Origin: Mucilaginibacter sp. OK283
Lineage (GTDB): Bacteria; Bacteroidota; Bacteroidia; Sphingobacteriales; Sphingobacteriaceae
Assembly (NCBI RefSeq): GCF_900110415.1
Contig: NZ_FODR01000001.1
Coordinates: 930,001 to 994,000, forward strand
Length of the DNA: 64,000 nt
Direction of reading: 5' to 3'
A model generated the notes under the pieces. It did not search any database. It had not been told where the DNA came from and worked only from the letters and a program-made list of their open reading frames with translations. A program made the translations under genes and the position numbers. Positions 26,237-35,679 of the stretch are shown here, one piece after another (within the stretch, counting starts at the first letter, position 1; the number at the start of each line of letters is the position of its first letter).

Positions 26237-27076
26237 ATGAACACTTCAAAAGTATGGTATGTAACCGGGGCCTCCCAGGGATTGGGGCTGACCCTTGTAA
26301 AAAAGCTGCTTGATCGTGGCTACCGGGTGGCCGCAAGTTCGCGCGATGCCAGGGCGTTAAGCCAGTCCGTTGGGTTGGTAGACAAAGAGCGTTTTCTTGC
26401 GCTGGCTGTCGATTTAAATAACCCGGATTGTATTGATGAATCGATACAACAAACGCTGGGCGCATTCGGACGGATTGATGTGGTAGTTAATAATGCCGGC
26501 TACGGAATGGCCGGAACCGTGGAAGAAATAGCCGAACAGGAGATCAGGAATATTTTTAATGTTAACGTGCTGGCAACCATAAATGTGGTACGGGCGGTAC
26601 TGCCGGTAATGCGTAGTCAAAAATCGGGCTATATTATAAATATCGGTTCGGTGGCCGGTTTTGTGGGTGCCCCAGGCTGGTCTGTTTATTCGGCCACCAA
26701 AGCTGCGGTGGCTGCTTTTTCGGAAGTGATTGCGCTTGATGTAAGAGAATTTGGAATAAAGGTTACTGTAGTCGAACCATCAGGCTTCCGCACAGGTTTT
26801 TTAACCAAAAACTCACTTTCCCTAACAGTCAGCAAGATAGAAGGCTATGAAGCCGTAAGAAATACGCAGGACCGTTACCTGTCCATGAACGGACAGCAGG
26901 CCGGGGATCCCGATCGCGCCGCGGAGATATTTATTGAATTAGCCGAAACTCCGCAGCCGCCGATGCACCTGTTTCTGGGGAACGATGCCTATAATAGGGC
27001 ATCAGAAAAACTGGCCGCCATGTCTGCAGAATTAGAACAGTGGAAATCCACAACTATCGCGGCCGATTTTAAATAA
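26237..27076 (+). CDS. SDR oxidoreductase with full catalytic triad
   Basis: 279 residues. The motifs TGASQGLG (10-17), NNAG (85-88), Ser138 and Tyr151-Lys155 in YSATK are all intact, unlike the other SDR of the operon. The C-terminal extension of about 40 residues is typical of a widespread oxidoreductase group acting on unknown carbonyl compounds. It is the last gene of the operon, four bases after nitronate monooxygenase. Confidence 0.85.
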   Translation: MNTSKVWYVTGASQGLGLTLVKKLLDRGYRVAASSRDARALSQSVGLVDKERFLALAVDLNNPDCIDESIQQTLGAFGRIDVVVNNAGYGMAGTVEEIAEQEIRNIFNVNVLATINVVRAVLPVMRSQKSGYIINIGSVAGFVGAPGWSVYSATKAAVAAFSEVIALDVREFGIKVTVVEPSGFRTGFLTKNSLSLTVSKIEGYEAVRNTQDRYLSMNGQQAGDPDRAAEIFIELAETPQPPMHLFLGNDAYNRASEKLAAMSAELEQWKSTTIAADFK

Positions 27077-27320
27077 CAATACTACTTAACTACAGTTTTT
27101 TGTTTTAAAGCAATATCCGGTTCCAGTTTCATTTCTCATCTGGTGATAGAGTGGAATACTACTTACTACTTTAAGCCAGGCGTTTGTGAAAACCGATAGG
27201 TTGAGCCTTGCCGGCATGGAAAAAAAGAACCTTCTTGTAAAAAGACGGGGAAGGTCACGATGGTTTACACGTATTGCAATTTTTGTAAAAAATGCATTAC
27301 ATTCGTTAATTAAACCAGTT

Positions 27321-27902
27321 ATGCCCCTAAAACGGTTGCTTATTGACCAGGAGTTGATAGCGTTGTTAAAAAACGACGACCGGGAGGCCTTTGCCGAAAT
27401 TTATAAACGGTACTGGACGGTAATGTATATGCATGCGCTGAAAATGCTCCGCGACGAAGATGACGCCAGGGATATTATACAGGAAACTTTCACTTCGTTA
27501 TGGCTGAAAAGGGAATGCATAAGCTCAGACGCTAATTTAGCCGGTTATCTTTTTATATCGACAAAAAATAAGGTGCTTGACCTAATAGCGCGCAAGCGGG
27601 TACGGCTGGATTACCTGGATTCGTTAGCCGCCTTTGCCGAAGCCAATAGTAACCAGACGATGGAGCGGATAGAGGAAAAAGAAATAATGGAAGCGCTGGA
27701 AAAAGAAATTGCACAGCTTCCCCTTAAAATGAAGCAAATATTTGAAATGCGGGTACATCAGCACCTTACTTACAAAGAAATTGCCGACGAACTCGATATA
27801 TCCGACAAAACCGTTAAAAAACAAATCAGCAACGCTATCAGGATAATCAGGCCTAAGCTTAACCATCTTTCGGCAATCGTTTTAATTTTGTCGGGATTAT
27901 AA
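27321..27902 (+). CDS. ECF sigma factor (RpoE/FecI-like)
   Basis: 193 residues from the ATG at 27321. A longer frame from a GTG at 27186 adds a basic segment absent from typical ECF factors. Region 2 contains EIYKRYW and DARDIIQETFTSLW; region 4 contains LPLKMKQIFEMR and LTYKEIADELDISDKTVKKQI. It is followed by a FecR anti-sigma and a SusC with an STN domain, the arrangement that lets substrate binding at the outer membrane switch on a polysaccharide locus. Confidence 0.88.
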   Translation: MPLKRLLIDQELIALLKNDDREAFAEIYKRYWTVMYMHALKMLRDEDDARDIIQETFTSLWLKRECISSDANLAGYLFISTKNKVLDLIARKRVRLDYLDSLAAFAEANSNQTMERIEEKEIMEALEKEIAQLPLKMKQIFEMRVHQHLTYKEIADELDISDKTVKKQISNAIRIIRPKLNHLSAIVLILSGL

Positions 27903-27977
27903 TTTTTCACTTTTTTTTAATTTTATCTACTACTTCATCCCTGGCTGGCCGTTTCATTAAATAACAGCCAATAAACC

Positions 27978-29129
27978 ATGACCAGGGAACAAGCACAGGA
28001 ATTATTAAATAAGTATCAACTCGGCAACTGCACGCCCGAAGAACAGCAAATGCTGGATAACTGGTATTTGCACGAAGCCGATAAGCAACCTGTAGCCGAA
28101 GGGCCGGCCGATCCGTTAATGGAAGAGGAGTTGATGTGGAACAGGATTGTTGATGAAATTCCCGAAACTGCCAAAATCCGGCACTTTAAAAAGTGGTACT
28201 CTATTGCTTCGGCTGCTGCCATCCTTGTTTTTGTTTCATTTGGCGCCTATCTGTTTATTAAAAAACGGCAGGCACCTGCGCAGCTTGTCCATCGGTCTAA
28301 CCCTAAAAATGATATTTTGCCTGGCGGTAATAAAGCCATACTTACCCTGGCAAATGGCAAACAAATTACTTTAACCGGCGCCCGCAACGGCACCCTTGCT
28401 GTACAGGGCGCGGTAGCAATTAATAAAACTGCCGATGGAAGAATTGTTTACGATTCATCTGAAAAATCGAGATCTGATGAGGCGGAATTAAATACCTACA
28501 ACACCATGACTACGCCCCGCGGCGGCCAATATTGGGTTGTTTTGCCCGATGGCAGCCGGGTGTTGTTAAATGCGGCTTCTTCGTTAACCTATCCAACCAC
28601 ATTTAGCGGCACCGAGCGTAAAGTTGAGCTTACCGGAGAGGCCTATTTTGAAGTGGCGCATAACGCTGCCAAACCGTTCAGGGTTTACAGTAAATCGCAA
28701 ATAGTAGAGGTGCTGGGCACACATTTTAACATTAATACCTACGATGATGAGCCGGCCATTAAAACCACGCTGCTTGAAGGTAAGGTAAAAGTAACATCAA
28801 CCGCTAAAAATCAAACCCGGATATTACAGCCAGGGCAGCAGGCTTTTTTAAATGCGCTTGCATTTAATGTAAGTGATGTTGATGTAGATGAGGCCACTGC
28901 CTGGAAAAATGGACTGTTTGTTTTTGAAAGTAATGATATACAGCAAATTATGCGGATGGTATCCCGGTGGTACGACGTAGATGTGGCATACACCGGCAAC
29001 CTGCCCTCCGACAAGTTCAGCGGTTCTGTATCCAGGTTCAGCAATGTTTCTGAAGTGTTGAATACGTTGCAGCTTACCCGGAAAGTGCATTTTAAAGTAT
29101 CGGGTAAAAAAATATCCGTATCGGAATAA
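27978..29129 (+). CDS. FecR-family anti-sigma factor
   Basis: 383 residues. A cytoplasmic N-terminal domain (about 1-75), one membrane helix near 80-98 (YSIASAAAILVFVSFGAYLF), then a periplasmic FecR domain with PDGSRVLLNAASSL and FRVYSKSQIVEVLGTHFNI, and a C-terminal DUF4974-like domain. It should hold the sigma factor inactive and receive the signal from the STN domain of the adjacent SusC. It lies 75 bases after the sigma gene. Confidence 0.92.
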   Translation: MTREQAQELLNKYQLGNCTPEEQQMLDNWYLHEADKQPVAEGPADPLMEEELMWNRIVDEIPETAKIRHFKKWYSIASAAAILVFVSFGAYLFIKKRQAPAQLVHRSNPKNDILPGGNKAILTLANGKQITLTGARNGTLAVQGAVAINKTADGRIVYDSSEKSRSDEAELNTYNTMTTPRGGQYWVVLPDGSRVLLNAASSLTYPTTFSGTERKVELTGEAYFEVAHNAAKPFRVYSKSQIVEVLGTHFNINTYDDEPAIKTTLLEGKVKVTSTAKNQTRILQPGQQAFLNALAFNVSDVDVDEATAWKNGLFVFESNDIQQIMRMVSRWYDVDVAYTGNLPSDKFSGSVSRFSNVSEVLNTLQLTRKVHFKVSGKKISVSE

Positions 29130-29233
29130 ATTATAACCAAGCCAATAAACAACCAATATAATAATCTAAAAAACCGAGAAAAAAATGAAAAGAAAACTAC
29201 GAACGTAACCCTAAAAACGGGACTTAAAAAAAA

Positions 29234-29259
29234 CGTGAAAGTGTACCACCACTTCCACG
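29234..29259 (+). other. Hairpin in the susC leader
   Basis: CGTGAAAGTG and CACTTCCACG pair with one mismatch around a six-base loop, 99 bases upstream of the susC ATG. Upstream, at about 29184, an eight-codon ORF (MKRKLRT and stop) may be a leader peptide or the remnant of an older start. Confidence 0.35.
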
Positions 29260-29357
29260 CCAAAAATTTGAGTTAACCCGTTAATCTGTTCGCCGTTCCG
29301 GCGCATAGAAAAATTATTTGTCAATAAACCTTGTTTTAACCCAAACTATTCAAAAGT

Positions 29358-32300
29358 ATGAAAATATCTACTTTTAACATAGGTATGCCCAAACTATGCA
29401 TACCTCAAAAGTTATTATTAGTTGTGAAAATAACTGTACTCCTTTTTTTTGTCGCTATTATGCATGTCAGCGCTTCATCTTATGCGCAAAACATTAATCT
29501 TTCGGCAACAAACGCACCATTAAAAAAACTCTTTAAAGAGATCAGGAAGCAAAGCGGCTACAACTTTATTTATACCGAAGGTATGATGAAGGATACCAGG
29601 CCGGTTAACATTCATGTTAGTAATGCTTCTATCGATGTTATACTCGATAAGGTATTTCATGATCAGCCGCTTTCCTACACCATCAGCAACAACACCATTG
29701 TAATTAAGGAAAAGGACAGCCAACAAACCAGTAATGCGATAATAACCATTACCGGTACCGTTAAAGACGAAAAAGGCGAACCTTTGCCAGGTGTTACGGT
29801 AGCAGTTGAGGGTATAGCCAATGCCACATCAACCGATTATAATGGTAAGTATACCATTAAGGCTAATGCAGGGCAAACTTTGGTGTTTTCATTTATTGGT
29901 TATAAAACTGTAAAAAGGCTTATCAATAACGAATCCCTGATAAATGTCTCTTTAGAGCCGGCTTCAAGGGATTTAACCGAGGTGGTTGTGGTTGGCTATG
30001 GTACCCAAAAACGGTCGGATATAACTGGTGCGGTTGCATCGGTACCAAAAGCCCGTTTATCGGAGTTGCCGGTTACCAACGTACTGCAAGCTTTAGAAGG
30101 TGCCGTGGCAGGGGTTACCATAACCAATACATCATCTGTACCGGGGGCAGTGCCTGGCTCAATAGTGAGGGGACAAAACTCCATTAATGCGGGTACCGGC
30201 CCGTATGTGGTTGTAGACGGTATCCCGCTTAGTAAAACCGGCGGCTCACTTAACGATATCAACCCTAATGATATCGCTTCTATGGAAATATTAAAGGATG
30301 CATCGGCAGTTGCCATTTACGGAACCAATGGCTCCAACGGGGTTATCCTGATCACTACCAAAAGAGGGAACAGCGGCAAACCCGTTATCCGTTATAGCGG
30401 TTATGCTGGTATAGAAAATCTTGCGCATATCCTGGAGCCGCGCGACCCGGCATCTTATATTCAAAAGTATGCCGATTACCTTTCGCAAACAGGCCAAACA
30501 CAAACCAGCCCGGTGCCAAACAGCTCCGAGCTGCCTAATTACCAGGCAGGTAAAACCATTGATTGGGTTAAAGAAACTACCCAGCAAGGGGTAATGCAAG
30601 ATCATAACCTCAGCGTTTCTGGTGGTAGCCCCGATGTTAAATATTTTATATCGGGCGATTACATGAAGCAAAAAGGCGTGGTAAAAGGTTACCAGTATAA
30701 CCGGGTAAGCATCCGCTCAAACCTTGATGTGAATGTTACCAATTTTTTAACTGTTGGTATGTCATCCTTTTTTTCCAACAATAATTACGATGGCGGCAGG
30801 GCCAACCTGTTATTCGCTACAGCCATGAGCCCCTATGGTAATTTATATAATGCCGATGGTACTTATACCATTTACCCTATGGCGCCCGAATTGTTGTATA
30901 CCAATCCCTTATTGGGTTTAACTACCGACCAGGTAAACCGCAGCGTGAACTTAAATGGCAACGGCTACGCCGAGATTAAATTTGGCGGCGTACTTAAAGG
31001 GCTGAAATACCGGGTAAACGCCGGCTACACCTATTTGCCAACCCGTGTTGATAGCTACAGCGGCCGTTTGGCAAATACGCCTTTGGGCTCGGCCAGTGCT
31101 GCAAGCTCCGAAACAACGGCCTATACTATCGAAAACCTGTTGTACTACAACAAGGACATCGGCAAGCACCACTTTGATTTTACGGGTTTATACAGCGCGC
31201 AGCGCCGCAGGTATTTTACGTCCACAGCAGCAGCTACTGGTTTCGTAAACGATGAACTTTCATTCAATAATATTGGTGCAGGTGCAACACAAACCTCGTC
31301 GTCATATTCAGACAGGTATGCGCTTAACTCGCAGATGGGGCGTGTCAACTATTCCTATAACAGCCGTTACCTGTTCACGGTTACCGCCCGCCGCGACGGA
31401 TCGTCGGTTTTTGGCGCTAATACTACCAAGTATGGTGTGTTTCCATCGGCAGCACTTGGATGGAACATTAGCCAGGAAAACTTTTTGAAGGATTCAAAAA
31501 TAGTTAGCAGTTTAAAATTGAGAGGCTCATACGGAAAAACCGGCAACGAGGCAATAAGTGTTTATCAAACCATTACAACAGATGGTACTGTTCGTTCGCC
31601 GTTTAATGGGGTAAGCACTATTGGGGTACAGGCCAGTAACCTGGGCAATGCCAACCTGCTTTGGGAAACCACGGTGGGAACCAATATCGGGGCCGATTTC
31701 TCCTTATTTAACAGCCGAATTAACGGATCGGTTGATGCTTACAAAACGCGCACATCTGGTTTGTTGTTAAAGCGGAGTCTTCCGGCTATTACCGGTTATT
31801 CGTCAGTATGGGATAATATTGGCAAAGTGGCCAACAAGGGTATCGAGGTTACGTTGAATACAAAAAACATTGATGGCAGGGATTTCCGTTGGGAATCAAA
31901 CATTGTATATGCTATAAACCGTAATAAAATTGTGAGCCTTTATGGGGATGGGAAAGATGACATAGGCAACAGGTGGTTTATAGGTAAGCCTATCAGCGTA
32001 ATATATGATTACAAAATGACAGGCGTTTGGCAAACAGGCGAGGATGCCTCCAAACAAGATCCGGGTGCAAAACCAGGCGACCTGAAATTTGCCGATACCA
32101 ATGGCGATGGCAAAATTACTGCCGATGACAGGGTTATCCAGGGGCAAACTACGCCAAAATGGACCGGTGGTATTACCAATACTTTTCACTATAAGCAGTT
32201 TAACCTGAGCATATTCATACAAACAGCACAAGGTATGCTTAAAAACAATGCCGATTTAAACTATGCTGATGAATCGGGCAGGAGGAATACACCGGCGGCC

Positions 32301-32627
32301 ATAGAATACTGGACACCATCAAACGGCAACAACTCGTTCCAGTCTTTATCTTATACCAATACCCGGGGATACGGCTATCCGCGCGATGCCAGCTACACCC
32401 GCATTAAAGATGTAACATTTAGTTACGTTGTGCCGCAGGTACTGTTAGATAAAGCGCACATCAACGGCTTAACGTTTTATGTAAGCGGCCGAAACCTGCA
32501 CACTTTTACCAAGTGGATTGGCTGGGATCCTGAAAATAATTATTCGACCAGGGGATCCGGCGATTGGACAAACAATTATCCAACTACCCGCACATTTGTT
32601 TTTGGTGCCAACATTTCATTAAAATAA
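29358..32627 (+). CDS. SusC/RagA TonB-dependent transporter with STN domain
   Basis: 1089 residues. After the signal region (to about 45, SYAQN) comes an STN domain (about 50-120) used for sigma/anti-sigma signalling, then a carboxypeptidase-regulatory-like domain (ITGTVKDEKGEPLPGVTV), a TonB-box segment (TEVVVVGYGTQKR), the plug and a 22-stranded barrel ending VFGANISLK. It imports oligosaccharides across the outer membrane together with SusD. The STN domain links it to the preceding FecR and sigma genes. Confidence 0.95.
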   Translation: MKISTFNIGMPKLCIPQKLLLVVKITVLLFFVAIMHVSASSYAQNINLSATNAPLKKLFKEIRKQSGYNFIYTEGMMKDTRPVNIHVSNASIDVILDKVFHDQPLSYTISNNTIVIKEKDSQQTSNAIITITGTVKDEKGEPLPGVTVAVEGIANATSTDYNGKYTIKANAGQTLVFSFIGYKTVKRLINNESLINVSLEPASRDLTEVVVVGYGTQKRSDITGAVASVPKARLSELPVTNVLQALEGAVAGVTITNTSSVPGAVPGSIVRGQNSINAGTGPYVVVDGIPLSKTGGSLNDINPNDIASMEILKDASAVAIYGTNGSNGVILITTKRGNSGKPVIRYSGYAGIENLAHILEPRDPASYIQKYADYLSQTGQTQTSPVPNSSELPNYQAGKTIDWVKETTQQGVMQDHNLSVSGGSPDVKYFISGDYMKQKGVVKGYQYNRVSIRSNLDVNVTNFLTVGMSSFFSNNNYDGGRANLLFATAMSPYGNLYNADGTYTIYPMAPELLYTNPLLGLTTDQVNRSVNLNGNGYAEIKFGGVLKGLKYRVNAGYTYLPTRVDSYSGRLANTPLGSASAASSETTAYTIENLLYYNKDIGKHHFDFTGLYSAQRRRYFTSTAAATGFVNDELSFNNIGAGATQTSSSYSDRYALNSQMGRVNYSYNSRYLFTVTARRDGSSVFGANTTKYGVFPSAALGWNISQENFLKDSKIVSSLKLRGSYGKTGNEAISVYQTITTDGTVRSPFNGVSTIGVQASNLGNANLLWETTVGTNIGADFSLFNSRINGSVDAYKTRTSGLLLKRSLPAITGYSSVWDNIGKVANKGIEVTLNTKNIDGRDFRWESNIVYAINRNKIVSLYGDGKDDIGNRWFIGKPISVIYDYKMTGVWQTGEDASKQDPGAKPGDLKFADTNGDGKITADDRVIQGQTTPKWTGGITNTFHYKQFNLSIFIQTAQGMLKNNADLNYADESGRRNTPAAIEYWTPSNGNNSFQSLSYTNTRGYGYPRDASYTRIKDVTFSYVVPQVLLDKAHINGLTFYVSGRNLHTFTKWIGWDPENNYSTRGSGDWTNNYPTTRTFVFGANISLK

Positions 32628-32646
32628 ACTGATAAAAGATAACGAT

Positions 32647-34269
32647 ATGAAAAAGTATTCAATTATAGTGGCTTCTGTATCAGTGCTTATTATCGCATTT
32701 GCATCCTGTAAAAAGTCATACCTGGCCGAAAAGCCTTACTCCTCATACACCCCGCTAACGCTTAACGATTCATTGGGCTTTGAAGCCGCCGCCGTGGGCC
32801 TTTATAACTACGAAAGTACTATTTTAACCTATTCAAGCGCCCAGGGCTGGCCAAGCGTTTGGCAGGTGGGTACCGATGTGGCCAATGCTACTGCAAACCA
32901 GCAAGGTATTGAAGTGCCATATTATAATTATGCACAGCTTACACCAACAGATGGGGCAGCTTCATATATCTGGGGTAAATATTACGCGTTAATTAACAAC
33001 GCCAACATTATTATCAAGGCCGTTGAAGATCCGTCGAACACCAAACTTACCGCCAAAGGCAAAAACATGATAGATGCCGAAGCCAAGTTTTTTAGGGCAT
33101 ATGCCTATAATAGCCTGGCTACATTATTTGGCAAAGTGCCATTGGTAACGGCCCCGCTTGCTGCGCCGAAAACAGATTTTGTACGTGCCCCGCTTGATCA
33201 GGTCAACAATCTTATTATAAGCGATCTTACGTTTGCAAGCGCAAACCTGGCTGACTTAAATGCAGGTACATCTAAACTAAACGTACAGGGCAAACCTGTG
33301 GATAGGGCCAATAAATATATGGCCATGCAGCTTTTGGCCGAAGCTTACCTGCGTATGGGTAAAAATGACCTGGCCGAGCAACAGGCGCAGGCAGTTATCA
33401 GCAGCGGTAAATTTAGCCTGATAAGCAGCCGTTACGGTGTAAGGGCAAGCGGCGCCGGCGATTATTACTCAGATATGTTTGTGTACGGTAACCAGCGCCG
33501 CAGCCAGGGCAACTCTGAAGCTATATGGGTTATTGAACAGGAAAATCCAAATTCGGTAGTCGGTGGTAATACAGATAATGCCCAGCAACGCCGTGTGTGG
33601 GGAGCTGCTTATTACAATATCAGCGGCATGGTAATTTGCGACTCGCTTGGCGGCCGTAGTATTGCAAGGTTAAGGTTGAGTAATTGGGTGTTGTACGGTT
33701 TATATCCAACAGGCGATCTACGTAACTCGCAATATAGTATCAGGAGGCGTTATTATATCAACAACCCGGCCGCTGCCAACTTCGGCCAGCAGGTGCCTTT
33801 TACAGGACCGGATACCTTGTATAAAATATGCCCAAGCATAACCAAATGGGGCGCGTTTGACCCTAACGATACCTTTGGCTATGCCATGATTAAAGATTTT
33901 ATGATGATGCGGCTGGGCGAAACTTACCTGTTGCTTGCTGAAGCACAGGTGAAGCAAAGCAAAACAGCCGAGGCAGCAAACACCATTAACGTTTTGCGCA
34001 CAAGAGCGCAGGCACCGCAGGTCACCGCCAGCCAGATGACGCTGGATTTTGTACTTGATGAACGTGCCCGCGAATTGATTGGAGAGGAAAACCGCAGGAT
34101 GACGCTGATGCGTACCGGAACCCTGGTTGACCGTGCAACACGCCTCAATTCAAATGACGTACAGCACCCCACAACCGGCCTGGCAGCAAAAAATTTGCTG
34201 CTCCCTATCCCTTTATCAGAAATTCAACTGAATAAGGATGCAGTTTTAGAACAAAATCCGGGTTATTAA
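32647..34269 (+). CDS. SusD/RagB surface glycan-binding lipoprotein
   Basis: 540 residues with a lipoprotein signal: Cys in FASCKKSYL. The SusD fold is visible from the helical repeats (FFRAYAYNSLATLFGKVPLV, KYMAMQLLAEAYLRMG) and the C-terminal signature (LDERARELIGEENRRMTLMR). It caps the SusC transporter and binds the polysaccharide on the cell surface. It starts 19 bases after susC. A hairpin directly follows the stop codon. Confidence 0.94.
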   Translation: MKKYSIIVASVSVLIIAFASCKKSYLAEKPYSSYTPLTLNDSLGFEAAAVGLYNYESTILTYSSAQGWPSVWQVGTDVANATANQQGIEVPYYNYAQLTPTDGAASYIWGKYYALINNANIIIKAVEDPSNTKLTAKGKNMIDAEAKFFRAYAYNSLATLFGKVPLVTAPLAAPKTDFVRAPLDQVNNLIISDLTFASANLADLNAGTSKLNVQGKPVDRANKYMAMQLLAEAYLRMGKNDLAEQQAQAVISSGKFSLISSRYGVRASGAGDYYSDMFVYGNQRRSQGNSEAIWVIEQENPNSVVGGNTDNAQQRRVWGAAYYNISGMVICDSLGGRSIARLRLSNWVLYGLYPTGDLRNSQYSIRRRYYINNPAAANFGQQVPFTGPDTLYKICPSITKWGAFDPNDTFGYAMIKDFMMMRLGETYLLLAEAQVKQSKTAEAANTINVLRTRAQAPQVTASQMTLDFVLDERARELIGEENRRMTLMRTGTLVDRATRLNSNDVQHPTTGLAAKNLLLPIPLSEIQLNKDAVLEQNPGY

Positions 34270-34278
34270 TATAATCAT

Positions 34279-34308
34279 AGTGTGTGGCGGTGTATATTGC
34301 CGCACACT
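34279..34308 (+). terminator. Hairpin after susD, possible attenuator
   Basis: AGTGTGTGGC and GCCGCACACT form a 10-bp stem (one U-G wobble) with a 10-base loop, starting ten bases after the susD stop. Only a short T run follows. It may lower expression of the distal enzyme genes or protect the susCD mRNA 3' end. It overlaps the leader of the next gene, whose ATG is at 34318. Confidence 0.5.
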
Positions 34309-34317
34309 TTACTACTT

Positions 34318-35679
34318 ATGCTTTTTAACCGCCTCAAACATTCCCTGTTTATAGTTTTACTGATAGGTAGCTTTCTGCATTCAGGTGCGCAAACTTACCC
34401 GGTAAAAGTTAGTACCATCGGCCCCGGGTGGGCTAATAACTCGGTGAATACAGTTATTTTTCGCAAAAACTCGCTGGTTACTTTTAAAGGCGAGCAATAT
34501 GCCGCCTATTATGATCAGCAGCAGGTATTAACTCTGGCCAAAAGAAAAAGCGGGTCAAATAAATGGCAGGTTGCTGCCACAGCCTACAAAGGCGATGCTG
34601 CCGATGCCCATAAAACCATCAGCATTATGGTTGACGGGGCAGGATACCTGCATGTGGCCTGGGGCTTGCATAATGAGCCATTAAACTATGCTGTGGGCAT
34701 TGCGCCCGGCAGCATCGCTTTATCGGCAAAAAAATCAATGACCGGCATCGCTGAAAACCGTGTAAGCTACCCTGAATTTTATAAGCTGCCCAAAGGCGAT
34801 TTGTTATTTCTTTACAGAAATGGAGCGTCTGGCAATGGCAACCTGGTTATTAACCGGTACCTGGCAACAACCCAAAAATGGGTAAATGTGCAAAGTAACC
34901 TTATTGACGGCGAAGGTAAACGAAATGCTTATTGGCAAATGGCCATTGATAAAAAAGGATTTATACACCTGTCGTGGGTATGGCGCGAAAGCCCTGACGT
35001 GGCCAGTAACCATGATATGTGTTATGCGCTGTCAAAAGATGGCGGTATAAACTGGGAACGCTCAACAGGGCAAAGGTATAATTTGCCAATTACCGCCGCT
35101 ACTGCCGAACACGCTTGCGAAATTCCACAGAAAAGCGAGCTTATTAACCAAACATCTATGGTTATTGACGACGAAGGCAGCCCATTCATAGCCAGCTACT
35201 GGCGCGAGGAAGGGCAAACGGTTCCGCAATATCATATTATCTATAAAAATAATGGCCGGTGGGCCAACAGTAACCTCAATTTTCGCAAAACCCCTTTTAG
35301 TTTAAGCGGAATGGGCACAAAGAGTATCCCCATATCACGCCCGCAGGTAATTGCCTGGAAACAGGGTAAAAATATGGCCGCGGCCTTAATATTCAGAGAT
35401 ATAGAACGGGGAAATAAAATTTCTGTCGCGCTTACCGGTAACCTGACCGCAAATAAGTGGACGGTTAATGATTTGTCGGCTTTTACCATCGGCGCCTGGG
35501 AACCAACTTATGATACCGAACTATGGAAGGATAAAAAGATACTTAACCTGTTTATACAAAAAGTAGTACAGGTGGATGGTGAAGGGCAGGCCAATATTAC
35601 TGCCCAGCCGGTACAGGTGCTGGAGGTGGATTGTGCTTCAATTCTGTCTGCGACTTTAAAGAAAAAACAACTGCTATGA
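34318..35679 (+). CDS. BNR_4 beta-propeller protein (PL24/PL25/GH145-like fold)
   Basis: 453 residues from the ATG at 34318, giving a signal peptide ending SGAQ; a GTG at 34282 lies inside the hairpin and is unlikely. Repeated motifs such as DGAGYLHVAWGLHNEP, DKKGFIHLSWVWRESP and DDEGSPFIASYWREEG mark propeller blades of the BNR_4 family. This fold includes ulvan lyases and a rhamnosidase acting on rhamnose-glucuronic acid caps (GH145). With GH88 and GH154-like enzymes nearby, a uronate-directed lyase or glycosidase is plausible but not proven. The stop overlaps the next start. Confidence 0.75.
   Translation: MLFNRLKHSLFIVLLIGSFLHSGAQTYPVKVSTIGPGWANNSVNTVIFRKNSLVTFKGEQYAAYYDQQQVLTLAKRKSGSNKWQVAATAYKGDAADAHKTISIMVDGAGYLHVAWGLHNEPLNYAVGIAPGSIALSAKKSMTGIAENRVSYPEFYKLPKGDLLFLYRNGASGNGNLVINRYLATTQKWVNVQSNLIDGEGKRNAYWQMAIDKKGFIHLSWVWRESPDVASNHDMCYALSKDGGINWERSTGQRYNLPITAATAEHACEIPQKSELINQTSMVIDDEGSPFIASYWREEGQTVPQYHIIYKNNGRWANSNLNFRKTPFSLSGMGTKSIPISRPQVIAWKQGKNMAAALIFRDIERGNKISVALTGNLTANKWTVNDLSAFTIGAWEPTYDTELWKDKKILNLFIQKVVQVDGEGQANITAQPVQVLEVDCASILSATLKKKQLL

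Noticed and set aside
27186..27320. N-terminal extension of the sigma factor from the GTG at 27186
   Set aside because: It adds 45 basic residues absent from ECF factors; the ATG at 27321 gives the normal family length.
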